The position numbers and the translations under genes are program-made. Positions 42,276 to 52,121 of a stretch of 64,000 nucleotides of DNA are shown one piece after another. Location: positions 1 to 64,000 of the forward strand of contig NZ_JAFCLP010000007.1 of NCBI RefSeq assembly GCF_018129405.1. Reading direction: 5' to 3'. The notes beneath the pieces are model-generated. The model made no database searches. It was not told the DNA's origin and worked only from the letters and a program-made list of their open reading frames with translations. Source of the stretch: Bradyrhizobium iriomotense (lineage in GTDB: Bacteria; Pseudomonadota; Alphaproteobacteria; Rhizobiales; Xanthobacteraceae). How positions within the stretch are numbered: position 1 is the stretch's first letter; every line of letters begins with the position of its first letter.

Positions 42276-43210
42276 GCCGACAGCGCAAGCAGCAGGCCCT
42301 CGTCGAGCGAGACCTCCGGCTGCCAGCCGGTTGCGATCGCCTTGGAGACGTTGAGCTCGAGCGAGCCGATCAGGCTGTCTTGCGTATCCCGCCGTCCCAT
42401 CACGTTGAGCAGCATGCTGAGAAGACCCGGCGGCACGTGGAACAGTCGCGGGCTCTTGCCGGAGGCCCGCCCCAGGCGCTCGATGAACTCGGGCGTCGAG
42501 ACCTGTTCCCTGTCCGCCACCAGGAAGATCTCGAAATTGCTGTCGGGGTCGGGATGGGCGAGCCGGCGCAGGATGAACGACGACAAGTTCTGCACGGCAA
42601 GGAAGGCGCGGTGATTGCGGATCGCGGCAAAGGGCAGCGGCAGCCCCAGGCTGACCGCACGCGTCAGCAGCGCGAAATTGCCCTTGGCGCCGGCGCCATA
42701 GACCAGCGGCGGCCTGATCACCGAGATCTTCATGTCGCCGTTGCGCGCCAGCGTCCTCAACCCCGCTTCGGCCGCGGCCTTGGACATGCCGTAGAGGCCG
42801 CGCGGCGTCAGGGTGTCGTCCTCGCTGAAGGGGGCACGGCCTTCGTTGCTGCGACCGTGCACGAGCACGGTACTGACGAAGATGAACTGGCGCACGCCGG
42901 CCGCCGCCGCCGAGCGCGCCAGATGCAGCGTGCCGGCGATGTTGACGTTGCGGTAGAGCTGAACGTCGTACTCGTCCTGCGTATGATGCACGCGCGCGGC
43001 GAGATGGACGACGGCGTCGACGCCTTCGAGCGCCGCCTGCCAGTTGGTCTCGGGACCGATCGTCTCGATCACGACCTCGTCCTCGGCGCCTCCAGGGCTG
43101 CGCACCGCGCGGCGCACCGACCAGCCCGCGCGTACGAGCGCGGGCACGACATGACGGCCGACAAAACCGCTCGCCCCTGTCACCAGCACGACTGGTTTGC
43201 TCTCGCTCAT
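42263..43210 (-). CDS. NAD-dependent nucleotide-sugar epimerase/dehydratase
   Basis: A 315-residue extended SDR protein. The NAD motif is VLVTGASGFVGRHVV, VVHLAARVHH follows, the Ser of the triad is in FVSTVLVHG and the Tyr/Lys in RGLYGMSKAAAE. It resembles WbpV/WbpK- and WbiG-type 4-reductases or 4-epimerases that give UDP-QuiNAc or UDP-FucNAc after C-4,6 dehydration, the same sugar the WecA-like transferase would use. The start overlaps the stop of the upstream glycosyltransferase gene (ATGA). Last gene of the six-gene envelope operon. Confidence 0.88.
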   Translation of the reverse strand: MSESKPVVLVTGASGFVGRHVVPALVRAGWSVRRAVRSPGGAEDEVVIETIGPETNWQAALEGVDAVVHLAARVHHTQDEYDVQLYRNVNIAGTLHLARSAAAAGVRQFIFVSTVLVHGRSNEGRAPFSEDDTLTPRGLYGMSKAAAEAGLRTLARNGDMKISVIRPPLVYGAGAKGNFALLTRAVSLGLPLPFAAIRNHRAFLAVQNLSSFILRRLAHPDPDSNFEIFLVADREQVSTPEFIERLGRASGKSPRLFHVPPGLLSMLLNVMGRRDTQDSLIGSLELNVSKAIATGWQPEVSLDEGLLLALSAQET

Positions 43211-44427
43211 CGCGGCTCCGAAAGGTCCGGGTTGCGCAACAATTCGTCGACCAGAGCGGCATATGCGTTCATCGCGGTGGCGCGATCGAACCTCGCCGCC
43301 GCCTTCACCGCGCGCTCGGCCATGGCACCTTCGTCGGAACGGGACGCTGCACGAATTGCGTCTGCGAGCTGATCGGTGCGGCCAGGCGTCACGACCCAGC
43401 CCAGCCCGTTCTCCACCACCGTCAACGCGGCCTCGGCCTCCGGCTCCGAGACCAGCGCCACGGGACGGCCGACCGCCAGCAGATTGTAGAACCGGCTCGG
43501 CACCGACACCCCTGCAACGTCCTTGCGGTATGGAATAATCCAGAGATTGGCCGACGCCAGAAACGCCTCGAGCTCGGCGTCCTCGACCCGCGCCACGAAG
43601 GACACATTGGGCAGGTTTGCTTCTGCCTGCAACTGCTTCAGCCGCGCGAAGCCGATGCCCCAGCCCGACAGCAGGAAATGGATGTCCGGCTCACCCTTAA
43701 GCAGGCGCGCCGCCTCGAACACGATCTCCGGATCATGGGTGAAGCCGAGATTGCCCGACAGGCCGACGACGAAACGTGCGGAGAGTTCTTTCCGGAACGG
43801 ATTGTCCTGCGACAGCGGACGCGGCCCGGGCACCAGCGTCGCCCAGTTCGGGATGAAGCGGATCTTGTTCCGCCTCATGCCGGAATAGCTCAGCAGCGGC
43901 CGCTCGGCGTCGCGGCCGATGGTGATGACGGCGTTGAGCGCGCGGAACATCAGGCTGTTGGCGAAGCGCATCGTCCGCGCCACGAGCGAACCCGGCTTCA
44001 GCAGGCCCGCCATCACCAGCACGTCGGGAAAGAGGTCGTGCATGATCAGCGCCGAGCGCGCGCCCTTGAGCCATGCGGCGGCGGCAACGGCATAGGGCAG
44101 CATGAACGGCGCGGTGACGGTGAGCACGACGTCACCTGCCTTAAGCTCCCGCATCAAGGCAAAGAATGTGCGCGCCACGAACAGCAGCTCGGACACCCCG
44201 CGCCGCACCAGCGCCGCCTTTCCCGCCATCCGGTTCTTGACCGCGACGACGCGCGGCTTGCCGGGGCCAGTCTGCGAGGCCGGCAGCGCGCCTGGCGAGC
44301 CCGACAGCACGACGACCTCGTGATCGACGGCGAGACGGCAAGCGATCTCCGCCATGATCGCCGCGGTCGTGCTCGGATCCGGCGGATAGTGCTGGCTAGC
44401 GACGACGATCTTGCCTTGGGTCTGCAT
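43207..44427 (-). CDS. Glycosyltransferase family 4 (WbuB-like)
   Basis: A 406-residue GT-B transferase of the WbuB type. It starts MQTQGKIVVASQHYPPDPST, an opening typical for the group, and has MHDLFPDVLVMAGLLKPGSL, FVVGLSGNLGFTHDPEIVF and PYRKDVAGVSVPSRFYNLLA with SEPEAEAALTVVENGLGWVV, the EX7E-like donor site. WbuB adds L-FucNAc in E. coli O26; here it likely adds the second O-chain sugar onto the lipid-linked primer. It begins two bases after the 4,6-dehydratase stop and overlaps the epimerase start. The sugar is inferred from neighbours only. Confidence 0.88.
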   Translation of the reverse strand: MQTQGKIVVASQHYPPDPSTTAAIMAEIACRLAVDHEVVVLSGSPGALPASQTGPGKPRVVAVKNRMAGKAALVRRGVSELLFVARTFFALMRELKAGDVVLTVTAPFMLPYAVAAAAWLKGARSALIMHDLFPDVLVMAGLLKPGSLVARTMRFANSLMFRALNAVITIGRDAERPLLSYSGMRRNKIRFIPNWATLVPGPRPLSQDNPFRKELSARFVVGLSGNLGFTHDPEIVFEAARLLKGEPDIHFLLSGWGIGFARLKQLQAEANLPNVSFVARVEDAELEAFLASANLWIIPYRKDVAGVSVPSRFYNLLAVGRPVALVSEPEAEAALTVVENGLGWVVTPGRTDQLADAIRAASRSDEGAMAERAVKAAARFDRATAMNAYAALVDELLRNPDLSEPR

Positions 44428-44429
44428 GG

Positions 44430-46343
44430 TCAGGCCGCGGTCGACCCGAATTCCGGGACCGCATCCTTCAGGATGGTCCTGATCGTGGCGCGATCGTCGC
44501 GGGCGATCGCCTGCTCCAGCGCGGCGATCCATTTGCGCAGCGTCTGCATCGGCGGCTCGTTCGGCTGCGCCGCCATGATGCCGGCAACGCCGATCTCGCG
44601 GGTCGGCTCCTCGGAGGCGAACAGGATCTCGTGCAGCCGCTCGCCCGGCCGCATGCCTGTGAACACGATCTCGATGTCGTAGCCCGGCTGCAGGCCGGAG
44701 AGGCGGATCATGCGCTCGGCGAGATCGACGATCTTCACCGGCTGGCCCATGTTGAGCACGTAGACCGACACGTCAGGGCGCGCCGTTCCGAGCGCATGCG
44801 TTGCCGCCGTGATGACGAGGTCGCAGGCCTCGCGGATGGTCATGAAGTAGCGGACCATGTCGGGATGCGTCACCGTCACCGGGCCGCCGGCCTCGATCTG
44901 GGCCTTGAATTTCGGCACCACCGAGCCGTTCGACGCCAGCACGTTGCCGAACCGCACCGAGATCAGCCGCATCGGCGGCTTGGCACTGCTGCTGCCTGCG
45001 GCAAGATCGTGGTCGAGCGCCTGGCAGTACATCTCGGCGAAGCGCTTGGTGAGGCCGAGCATCGAAACCGGCTCGATCGCCTTGTCGGTCGAGATCATCA
45101 CCATGCCCTCGGCGCCGGCGGCGTGCGCGGCATCGGCAACGTTGATCGAGCCGAAGATATTGGTCTTGACGCCCTCGCTCCAGTCGCGCTCGAGGATCGG
45201 CACGTGCTTGAGGGCAGCGGCGTGGAACACGATGTCAGGCTTGAACCCGGCCATCAGACGCATGATGCGCTCGCGGTCGCGGATGTCGGCGATCCGTCCT
45301 TCGATCGCGGCGGCTGTACCGTGCGCGGCGAGCGCCTCCGTGACCGCGTAGAGCGCGGGCTCGGAATTCTCGACGATCAGCAGGCGCGCGGCGCCGAAGG
45401 CGACGACGCGCTCGCAGATTTCGGAACCGATCGAGCCGCCGCCGCCGGTGACGATCACCGCCTTGCCCCTGATGAGGGCTTCGAGGCGCGCATAGTCGAT
45501 GCTCTCGCTCGGCCGCAGCAGGAGATCCTCGACCGCGACGGCCGTGAGGCGCGGCGTATCGCCGCTCTCCAGCGACGGCATGCGGTTGACGATCACGCCC
45601 AGCTTGCGCGCCCGCATCAGGACCGATTCCGGATGCGCCTCCGGCTCGAACGCCGAGGGTGTCATCACGAGGCGCGCAATCGGCTTGTTGCGCTTGGCGA
45701 AGTCGGCGATGACGTCCTCGACGTCGTCGATGCCGCCGAGCACCGGCACGTTGCGGATCAGCTGGCCGCGATCCGAGCTCGACGGCGACAGCACGCCGAC
45801 CGGCCAGATCCGCTTGATCGCCCCGCTCTCGATCCCGCGCAGCAGTACCTCGGCATCCGCGGCGCGGCCGATCAGCAGCGTCGGCGCCGCAGCGTCGGTG
45901 CGGGCATGACGCCGCACCCGCGTATAGCGGAAGTAGCGGTAGGCCATGCGCAGCGCGCTGAGGAAGGCGATCTCGAGGAACCAATAGAGGACGATCGTCA
46001 CCTTGCCGAGGAAGAAGGCGCCGCGGACGTTGGGGGCGACGAAGATGTAGTCCAGCGCGAGCAGGGCCACCGTCAGCACGCTCGCGACGCGGATGATGTT
46101 CAGCGCGTCCGGCAGCGAGATAAAGCGCCATTTCGTCGTGGTCAGATTGAAGACGAAGAACACGACCACGCTGAAGGCGAGGAAGTAGGGCAGGATCTGG
46201 AACAGCAGCGGCAGACGGTCGTAGAAGCCTTCGCTACCCTCGAAACGCAGATAGAAGGCGACGAACAGCGCCGCCGTGGTCGCCAGCAGGTCGTGGAGCG
46301 CGATCATGAAATTGCGCAAAGTGAGATGCGAAAGACGCGTCAT
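44430..46343 (-). CDS. UDP-sugar 4,6-dehydratase, WbpM/PglF/CapD-like
   Basis: A 637-residue membrane-bound enzyme. Four N-terminal TM helices (residues about 12-130) are followed by a Rossmann-like regulatory domain (VLSPSSSDRGQLIRN, DVEDVIADFAKR) and the catalytic SDR: VTGGGGSIGSEICERVVAFG, FHAAALKHVPILERDW, and MISTDKAIEPVSMLGLTKRF. In this family Met replaces the usual catalytic Tyr (SMLGLTK), as here. It makes UDP-4-keto-6-deoxy-HexNAc, substrate of the epimerase/reductase encoded in the operon. The start is the Met before TRLSHLTLRNF; an 84-base gap precedes it. Confidence 0.92.
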   Translation of the reverse strand: MTRLSHLTLRNFMIALHDLLATTAALFVAFYLRFEGSEGFYDRLPLLFQILPYFLAFSVVVFFVFNLTTTKWRFISLPDALNIIRVASVLTVALLALDYIFVAPNVRGAFFLGKVTIVLYWFLEIAFLSALRMAYRYFRYTRVRRHARTDAAAPTLLIGRAADAEVLLRGIESGAIKRIWPVGVLSPSSSDRGQLIRNVPVLGGIDDVEDVIADFAKRNKPIARLVMTPSAFEPEAHPESVLMRARKLGVIVNRMPSLESGDTPRLTAVAVEDLLLRPSESIDYARLEALIRGKAVIVTGGGGSIGSEICERVVAFGAARLLIVENSEPALYAVTEALAAHGTAAAIEGRIADIRDRERIMRLMAGFKPDIVFHAAALKHVPILERDWSEGVKTNIFGSINVADAAHAAGAEGMVMISTDKAIEPVSMLGLTKRFAEMYCQALDHDLAAGSSSAKPPMRLISVRFGNVLASNGSVVPKFKAQIEAGGPVTVTHPDMVRYFMTIREACDLVITAATHALGTARPDVSVYVLNMGQPVKIVDLAERMIRLSGLQPGYDIEIVFTGMRPGERLHEILFASEEPTREIGVAGIMAAQPNEPPMQTLRKWIAALEQAIARDDRATIRTILKDAVPEFGSTAA

Positions 46344-46427
46344 CCGCCGACCGATAAATATCCCGTTGGGTGCAACCTGACCGCGCTGATAGCCCATCTT
46401 AACAGGACTTGCCAGCCGCGCGGCCGT

Positions 46428-47738
46428 TCAGGAACCGGCTTCCCCCATCTTCGCCTCGGCCTGTTGTGCCCGGATCACCATGCCGCCGGCAACGCCGACG
46501 CCGATGACGTACATCCAGCCCTCGTGGAAATCGAACAGATGGGAGTTGAACAGCGAGGTGAAGACGTTCTGAACCACGACCAGCAGGCCGACCCAGTTGG
46601 CGAGGCTGTCGCCGCGAAACAGCAGGAGATGCAGGATCCAGATCGTGTAGAGACTGACGATGCCGATGACACCCCATTGCACGGCGACGTTCAGCGTCTG
46701 GTTATGCGGGTTTCCGATCACCTCGGCGGAGGCCAGGGGCTGACCACCGGGTGTGGCGGCGCGCTCGAACAATCCGCGCGTCGAGCCCGTGCCGTGCCCC
46801 ACGATCGGCGCCTCCGCGAAGAAGCCGAGCGACTTCCGCCAGAATTCGAGCCGCAGGCCCGCCGAGGTCGGCGCGCCCTTCTCCACATAGCGCGTGTAGT
46901 CGCTGGCAAAGCTGTCAACGGTCCTGCGCAATTGCGGCGAGGCCTGCCAGGCGAGAGCTGCGCCGGCGAGCAGAGCCGCCGAGATGATCGCGATGTTGCG
47001 CCAGCTCAAATGAAGCAGCGCGAACACGGCGAACATGATCGGAACGGTGACGAGGGCGGTGCGCGACACCACCACGAAAGCCATGTTGACGAAGAAGCTG
47101 AGCGCCAGCGCGGTGAGCAGCCCGGCAAGCCAGTAGCGCTTCTCGCGCAGCAGCATCACGACCGGATAGGCGAGCGCGACCGCGCACAGCGCGAATTCCT
47201 GGCTCTGGTCGATGTAGTTCTTGACGAAGATGCCGCGCTCGGGCGGATCGTTCTTGAGCGCGAGGTTCGGGTGGAGGGCGACCAGCCAGGACATCACCGA
47301 CAGCAGCGCGCAGGACACCAGGAAGGCGACGAATATCCAGCGTCCGCGCGGCGAGCGCTCGAAATGGTAGAGCAGGACCGGCAGCACCAGCAGCTTGACG
47401 GTCGGATTGACGGCATAGAAGCGCGCGCCCCAGGCCGCGTCCGACCACAGCGTGCCGACCAGCGCGAGCAGGACCAGCGCAATCGGCGCAGCGCAGATCG
47501 GACGCGTCAGCGATTGCAGGAACGCGCGGACGTCGAGAAACGGCACCATGCAGAGGAGCATCAGGGCATTGAAGATCCCCGCCAGCGACGTCGACCAGGG
47601 CAGCGAGGCCGCGGTCAGGATGGCGAACAGGTCGACCATCTCGCTCCAGGCTGCCGGGCTGCGCAAGCGGCGCGACAGCATCTGGCCGGCCGTCTCCCGG
47701 GCCAGCGTCGTCACTTGACCCGTCACCTGAGCGGTCAC
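46428..47738 (-). CDS. O-antigen ligase family protein
   Basis: About 436 residues with 10-12 TM helices and the Wzy_C/O-antigen ligase domain. The periplasmic loop holds [20 protein letters not shown], then [20 protein letters not shown] with the conserved NPHN block. [20 protein letters not shown] precedes it. It should transfer the O-chain from the polyprenyl carrier to the lipid A-core (WaaL role), or polymerise it (Wzy); the operon position beside heptose genes favours the ligase. Its GTG start overlaps the hldE stop (GTGA). Further in-frame GTGs at 47726 and 47714 are alternatives. Confidence 0.85.
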   Translation of the reverse strand: MTAQVTGQVTTLARETAGQMLSRRLRSPAAWSEMVDLFAILTAASLPWSTSLAGIFNALMLLCMVPFLDVRAFLQSLTRPICAAPIALVLLALVGTLWSDAAWGARFYAVNPTVKLLVLPVLLYHFERSPRGRWIFVAFLVSCALLSVMSWLVALHPNLALKNDPPERGIFVKNYIDQSQEFALCAVALAYPVVMLLREKRYWLAGLLTALALSFFVNMAFVVVSRTALVTVPIMFAVFALLHLSWRNIAIISAALLAGAALAWQASPQLRRTVDSFASDYTRYVEKGAPTSAGLRLEFWRKSLGFFAEAPIVGHGTGSTRGLFERAATPGGQPLASAEVIGNPHNQTLNVAVQWGVIGIVSLYTIWILHLLLFRGDSLANWVGLLVVVQNVFTSLFNSHLFDFHEGWMYVIGVGVAGGMVIRAQQAEAKMGEAGS

Positions 47739-49219
47739 TTGGCCCCTCCCCGCGCGCGATGCACCAGGGCCGTCGTGCTGAAACCCTGGAGGATGTCGAC
47801 CAGCACGACCACTCCGCCCGCGGCCTCGACCACGTCGTAGCCGACCACCTGCTCGCGGGTGTAGTCGCCGCCCTTCACCAGGGCGCTCGGCTTGATCCGG
47901 GTGATCAGGTCGATCGGCGTGTCCTCCTCGAAGATGACGACGAGATCGACCGCTTCCAGCGCGGCGAGCACCTCGGCGCGCGCACGTTCGTCCTGGACCG
48001 GACGATCGGCGCCCTTCAGCCGCCGCACCGAGGCGTCGCTGTTGAGGCCCACGATCAGACGATCGCAGGCGGCGCGCGCCGCGGTCAGCACCTTGACGTG
48101 GCCGGGATGCAGGATGTCGAAGCAGCCGTTTGTGAAGCCGACGCGCAGGTCCTGCCGCCGCCACTCGGCGAGTTGCGCATCGAGCCCGCCCGGCTCGAGC
48201 ACGATCTTCTCCTCGGCCGCAAGATAGGCGTGCGGCAGGATCTTGCGCCGCAGCTCGGCCGTGCTCACGCTGGCGGTGCCCTGCTTGCCGACGGCGACGG
48301 CAGCGGCGGCGTTGGCGACGCGCAGCGCCGTGTCCCAGTCCGCGCCCGCCGCGAGCGAGACCGCAAGCGCGGCGGCGACGGTGTCACCGGCGCCGGAGAC
48401 GTCGCGCACCTTCACCGGGACAGCCGGAACGTGAACCGCCTCGCCGCCACGCGGCACCAGCGTCATGCCGTGCTCGCCCTGCGTGACCAGGATCGCCTCG
48501 CAATCGGCGAGCCGCATCACGTCCTCGCTGGCGTCGACGATACTTTGCGGCGTGTCGGCGCGGCTGCGGGTGGCTTCCGCGAATTCCTTGCGATTGGGCG
48601 TGAGCAGCGTCGCGCCGCGATAGATCGCCCAGTTCAGGCTCTTGGGATCGACGATCACCGGCTTGCCGAGTTTTCGCGCAGCATCGATGGTGTGGCGGAT
48701 CACGCGCGCGGTCAGCACGCCCTTGGCGTAATCGGACAGCAGCAGGACGTCGGCGCGCGCGATCTGCGGCAGGATCGCCTCGATCAGCTCGGTCTCGATC
48801 GCGTCGGAGGCAGGCGCCGCCTGCTCCCAGTCCGCGCGCAGCATGTGCGTGGAAAAATGCTCGGAGACGAAGCGGACTTTTCGCGTGGTCGGCCGCGACG
48901 GATCGCACACCAGCACGCTTTCGATTGCACCATGCTCGGCCAGCGCCGATGCCAGCCGCTTGCCCGCATCGTCCTCGCCGACGAGGCCGACGAAGATGCA
49001 GCGCGCGCCGAGGGACACGATATTGCGCGCGACGTTGCCGGCGCCGCCGATGTGGATCTCGCTGCGCTGGGCGGCGATGACCGGCGTCGGCGCTTCCGGC
49101 GAGATCCGCGACACCTCGCCATAGACGAACTCGTCCAGCATGATGTCGCCGATGCAGAGCACCGTGCGGGCTGAGATCGTTTGTGCAAGCGCGTCGAAAT
49201 CGAGAATGGGCGTCGCCAT
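47735..49219 (-). CDS. hldE: Bifunctional heptose 7-phosphate kinase / heptose 1-phosphate adenylyltransferase
   Basis: A 494-residue enzyme with a ribokinase-like domain (1-330: [43 protein letters not shown]) and a cytidylyltransferase-fold domain (350-490: [54 protein letters not shown]). It makes ADP-D-glycero-D-manno-heptose for LPS core, the substrate of HldD encoded just upstream. The start ATG has GAGG ten bases upstream. Its 3' end overlaps the ligase gene. The fused form is the usual one in proteobacteria. Confidence 0.95.
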   Translation of the reverse strand: MATPILDFDALAQTISARTVLCIGDIMLDEFVYGEVSRISPEAPTPVIAAQRSEIHIGGAGNVARNIVSLGARCIFVGLVGEDDAGKRLASALAEHGAIESVLVCDPSRPTTRKVRFVSEHFSTHMLRADWEQAAPASDAIETELIEAILPQIARADVLLLSDYAKGVLTARVIRHTIDAARKLGKPVIVDPKSLNWAIYRGATLLTPNRKEFAEATRSRADTPQSIVDASEDVMRLADCEAILVTQGEHGMTLVPRGGEAVHVPAVPVKVRDVSGAGDTVAAALAVSLAAGADWDTALRVANAAAAVAVGKQGTASVSTAELRRKILPHAYLAAEEKIVLEPGGLDAQLAEWRRQDLRVGFTNGCFDILHPGHVKVLTAARAACDRLIVGLNSDASVRRLKGADRPVQDERARAEVLAALEAVDLVVIFEEDTPIDLITRIKPSALVKGGDYTREQVVGYDVVEAAGGVVVLVDILQGFSTTALVHRARGGAK

Positions 49220-49231
49220 GTTCAAAAAGCC

Positions 49232-50212
49232 TCAGCGGAAGCGGTCGGGCCGGTCGAGGTAGTCCCCGACATAGGCTTTCACCGCGTCCTCGAGCGGCGT
49301 GAAGCCGCCGTTATAGCCGGCGCGGCAGAGGCGATCGACCTCGCTCTGGGTGAAGTACTGGTACGCGCCACGGATGGTCTCGGGCATGTCGATGTATTCG
49401 ATGTTGGGCCTGGTGCCGAGCGCGGCATAGGCAGCGAGCATCAAATCCTTGAAGCTGCGCGCCTTGCCGGTGCCGACATTGAAGAGCCCGGAGACCGAGG
49501 GCGTTGCCAGCAGCCACATGATGACGCGCACGACGTCGTCGACATAGATGAAGTCGCGGCGCTGGTCGCCGTCGGCGATGCCCTCGCGATGCGACTTGAA
49601 CAGCTGCACGACGCGGCCCGCCTTGACGTCGTCGAAGCGGCGCGCCAGCACGCTCATCATCGAGCCCTTGTGGTATTCGTTCGGACCGAACACGTTGAAG
49701 AATTTCAAGCCCACGCATTGCGGCGGGAGCGGATCGCCGTTCGCGACGCGCCCGGCGACCGCGAGATCGAACATGTGCTTGCTCCAGCCGTAGAGATTCA
49801 TCGGCCGCAGCTTCTTCAGTGCCGGCAACGAAGCGTCGTCGCCAAAGCCGGCCTCGCCGTCGCCATAGGTCGCGGCCGAGGAGGCATAGATGAACGGCAC
49901 GGCGCCCGCCGTGCACCAGTCGAGCAGGCGCATCGACATCCGGAAATTGGTCTCGAACACGTGGTCGCCGTCGGTCGCGGTGGTCGCGGAGATCGCCCCG
50001 AGATGGATGATGGCATCTAACTTGCGGCCCTTCAGCCAGTCGAGCAGCTCGGCCGGCGGGACGATATCCACAAGCTGGCGCTTGGCGAGGTTGCGCCACT
50101 TGCCGTCGTTGCCGAGCAGGTCGCACACCACGACGTCGCTGCGGCCGGCGTCATTCAACGCGGCCACGACATTCGATCCGATAAAACCGGCCCCGCCGGT
50201 CACCAGCAACAT
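49232..50212 (-). CDS. hldD: ADP-L-glycero-D-manno-heptose-6-epimerase
   Basis: A 326-residue SDR epimerase inverting C6 of ADP-heptose. The NADP motif is MLLVTGGAGFIGSNVVAALN. IIHLGAISATTATDGDHVFE carries the family's Thr-rich loop, YASSAATYGDG the Ser, and MNLYGWSKHMFDLAV the Tyr-Lys pair. FFNVFGPNEYHKGSMMSV and DFIYVDDVV complete it. First gene of the envelope operon; the 12-base gap to hldE shows co-transcription. It supplies the heptose used by WaaF, whose gene is divergent. Confidence 0.94.
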   Translation of the reverse strand: MLLVTGGAGFIGSNVVAALNDAGRSDVVVCDLLGNDGKWRNLAKRQLVDIVPPAELLDWLKGRKLDAIIHLGAISATTATDGDHVFETNFRMSMRLLDWCTAGAVPFIYASSAATYGDGEAGFGDDASLPALKKLRPMNLYGWSKHMFDLAVAGRVANGDPLPPQCVGLKFFNVFGPNEYHKGSMMSVLARRFDDVKAGRVVQLFKSHREGIADGDQRRDFIYVDDVVRVIMWLLATPSVSGLFNVGTGKARSFKDLMLAAYAALGTRPNIEYIDMPETIRGAYQYFTQSEVDRLCRAGYNGGFTPLEDAVKAYVGDYLDRPDRFR

Positions 50213-50384
50213 TCCAACTACCTGCCCGATTTTCTTAAGGTCCGATCCTGCCGTAGCGCATCATCTGCCAAAGTGTAAGCATTTTGGGCAGGCGCTTTTG
50301 GGTTAGCGCTCTCCCTGCTTTACGTTCCGGCCCGGAGCGGCTAACCGAACCGCCATATCAGCTCGCCTTCGGCCCTATTAACGA

Positions 50385-51449
50385 ATGAACCAAGATTCGC
50401 AACTTAGTGGACACGCAGATCGGGACGACACGCGCCCTATCCTGATCATTCCCTACATGTGGATCGGCGATTTCGTCCGGAATCACACCGTGGTGCGGGT
50501 CCTGAAGGAGCGCTGGCCGAATCGGCCGGTCGATCTCTTGACCACGTCCCTGTGCGCTCCCCTGGTCGATTACATGCCCGGCGTGCGGCAGGGGATCGTC
50601 TGGGACCTGCCGCGCAGCCGGCTGGCTGTGGGCCGGCAGTTCGGCCTGGCCAAGCTGCTGCGCGAGCGGACCTATGGCACCGCCCTGGTGCTGCCCCGGA
50701 CCTGGAAGGCGGCCATCGCGCCGGCGCTGGCCGGTATCCCCGAACGGATCGGCTTCGTCGGCGAGTTCCGGTTCGGCCTGCTCAACCGCTGGCGCTGGGG
50801 CGAGAAGAAGTTGCCCCGCTTCATCGACAAGAACGCTGCGCTGGCCCAGCCCGACGGCGCCCCCCTGCCCCCGGAATGGCCGGTGCCGCAATTGCGCGTT
50901 CCCGCCGAGGAGATCGTGCGCTGGCGGCAGGCCAACGGCCTCAGCGCCGGCGCGGCGATCGCGCTCGCCCCCGGCTCGGTCGGTGTCTCAAAACGCTGGA
51001 CCTATTATCCGGAGGCCGCGCGGCTGCTGGTCGAGCGCGGCCTCGAGGTCTGGGTGGTCGGCGGCCCCGCCGAAAAGGGCCTCGCCCAGGAGATCGTCGC
51101 GGCCGGCGGCCCGGGCGTCCGCGACCTCACCGGCAACGACCTTCGCAACGGTGTGCTGGCCATGGCCGCGGCGGGCGTCGCCATCTCCAACGATTCCGGC
51201 CTGATGCACATTGCAGCCGCGCTCGGCACGCCCACCATGGGCATCTTCGGCCCGACCAGCCCCTACCTCTGGGCCCCGTTGAACGGCCTTGCGGCAACAG
51301 TGCTGCAGGACAAGGAAGTGCTATCCTGCCAGCCCTGCCAGAACACGATCTGCAAGATGAACGACCATCGCTGCATGCGGGACATTGCGGCGAGCGAGGT
51401 GGTGGGGATTGCGCAGCGGGTGCTGAGGGAAGCGGGGGCGCCGGTTTAG
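50385..51449 (+). CDS. waaF: LPS heptosyltransferase II, GT9
   Basis: A 354-residue inverting glycosyltransferase that adds a heptose to the LPS inner core. Pattern: LIIPYMWIGDFVRNHTVVRV (acceptor region, after an N-terminal Asp/Arg-rich tail), TYGTALVLPRTWKAAIAPAL, ALAPGSVGVSKRWTYYPEAA with the ADP-heptose Lys, and DLTGNDLRNG; AISNDSGLMHIAAALGTP is the GT9 signature. CQPCQNTICKMNDHRCM is the usual Cys-containing end. Divergent from hldD across a 172-base gap containing no gene. Confidence 0.92.
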   Translation: MNQDSQLSGHADRDDTRPILIIPYMWIGDFVRNHTVVRVLKERWPNRPVDLLTTSLCAPLVDYMPGVRQGIVWDLPRSRLAVGRQFGLAKLLRERTYGTALVLPRTWKAAIAPALAGIPERIGFVGEFRFGLLNRWRWGEKKLPRFIDKNAALAQPDGAPLPPEWPVPQLRVPAEEIVRWRQANGLSAGAAIALAPGSVGVSKRWTYYPEAARLLVERGLEVWVVGGPAEKGLAQEIVAAGGPGVRDLTGNDLRNGVLAMAAAGVAISNDSGLMHIAAALGTPTMGIFGPTSPYLWAPLNGLAATVLQDKEVLSCQPCQNTICKMNDHRCMRDIAASEVVGIAQRVLREAGAPV

Positions 51450-51510
51450 CCGTCACCTGCGAGGACGGCTCGTATCTTGGGGACGTCAGCGTCAGAGTTC
51501 GCCGGCAGAA

Positions 51511-51894
51511 CTATGCAGATGCACGCCCCAGCTCATATTGAGCTGTCAGAGCACCAATCGGAATATTCCATTCCTTGCTGATGGTCCGGATCATCTCCAG
51601 TGTCAGCGGGCGGACGCGATTCAAAATCTCGGACGCGCGATTGCGTCCAATCAACGCCGCCAATTCTGCCTGCGATCGCCCCATTGACTCGATTGCGAAA
51701 TGGAGGACGTCGATCGGATCGCCGTGAGTGGTCGCGAAGTGATTGTCTTCGTATTCCCTGATGAGCGACGACAATACCTCGAAGCGATCACCATCAGGCG
51801 TACCGGGTGTCGGCTCGACCTCGAAATAGCGGGATACTTCGCGGATGGCCCAATCATAATCCTGTTCGTTGTGGAGCGGCTTTACGTCCATCAT
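51511..51894 (-). CDS. higA: HigA-family antitoxin (HTH)
   Basis: A 127-residue XRE-type DNA-binding antitoxin. N-terminal acidic segment LHNEQDYDWAIREVSRYFEV, then HGDPIDVLHFAIESMGRSQA and the helix-turn-helix AELAALIGRNRASEILNRVR, ending with MIRTISKEWNIPIGALTAQY. This layout is that of HigA/YgjM antitoxins, normally preceded by higB. The region directly upstream codes for the remains of a HigB toxin, so HigA is probably orphan here. It would still repress its own promoter. The ATG overlaps the old toxin stop (TGATG); a GTG three bases earlier is an alternative. Confidence 0.82.
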   Translation of the reverse strand: MMDVKPLHNEQDYDWAIREVSRYFEVEPTPGTPDGDRFEVLSSLIREYEDNHFATTHGDPIDVLHFAIESMGRSQAELAALIGRNRASEILNRVRPLTLEMIRTISKEWNIPIGALTAQYELGRASA

Positions 51895-52049
51895 CACACG
51901 GTCTCCGCGTCTATTCCGTCATACTCTTCGTGCGTGCCGACAGGACAACTCGGAAAGTTTTTGGACGATACCAGTCTACAGGTGTTTTGCCCGACGGGTC
52001 AAACCTGCTTCGTAAAATCAGCAGACGATTGAACCACCCGCCAAGCCAT
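51894..52049 (-). pseudogene. Degraded HigB toxin remnant
   Basis: Read in the frame that overlaps higA as TGATG, the last 34 codons give TCRLVSSKNF then PSCPVGTHEEYDGIDAETV. VGTHEEYDxID is the C-terminal signature of HigB/RelE-like toxins and RLV..NF is its penultimate strand, but about six residues between them are missing. Further upstream the frame hits a TGA after MAWRVVQSSADFTKQV, and the total is 51 codons against about 100 for HigB. So the toxin is broken. No intact copy is visible in the 224-base gap. Confidence 0.5.
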
Positions 52050-52121
52050 TGATTCCCTTATGCCCGGCTACTGTGCATGGGGTTGTTTTCGCTGTTATTG
52101 TTTGCGACCGCCAACCGGCGC

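Noticed and set aside
40497-43372. Long plus-strand frames extending upstream of the WecA-like gene and across its neighbours
   Set aside because: The upstream parts are the flippase gene read in the wrong frame. The true start is the GTG overlapping the flippase stop.
44631-47840. A 1069-codon plus-strand frame across the dehydratase and ligase genes
   Set aside because: Arg/His/Asp-rich shadow that crosses two well-supported minus-strand genes and their junction; no domain is recognisable.
51700-52052. Plus-strand frames over the higA region
   Set aside because: They overlap an intact HTH protein and the HigB remnant on the other strand, with no ribosome site or family match.
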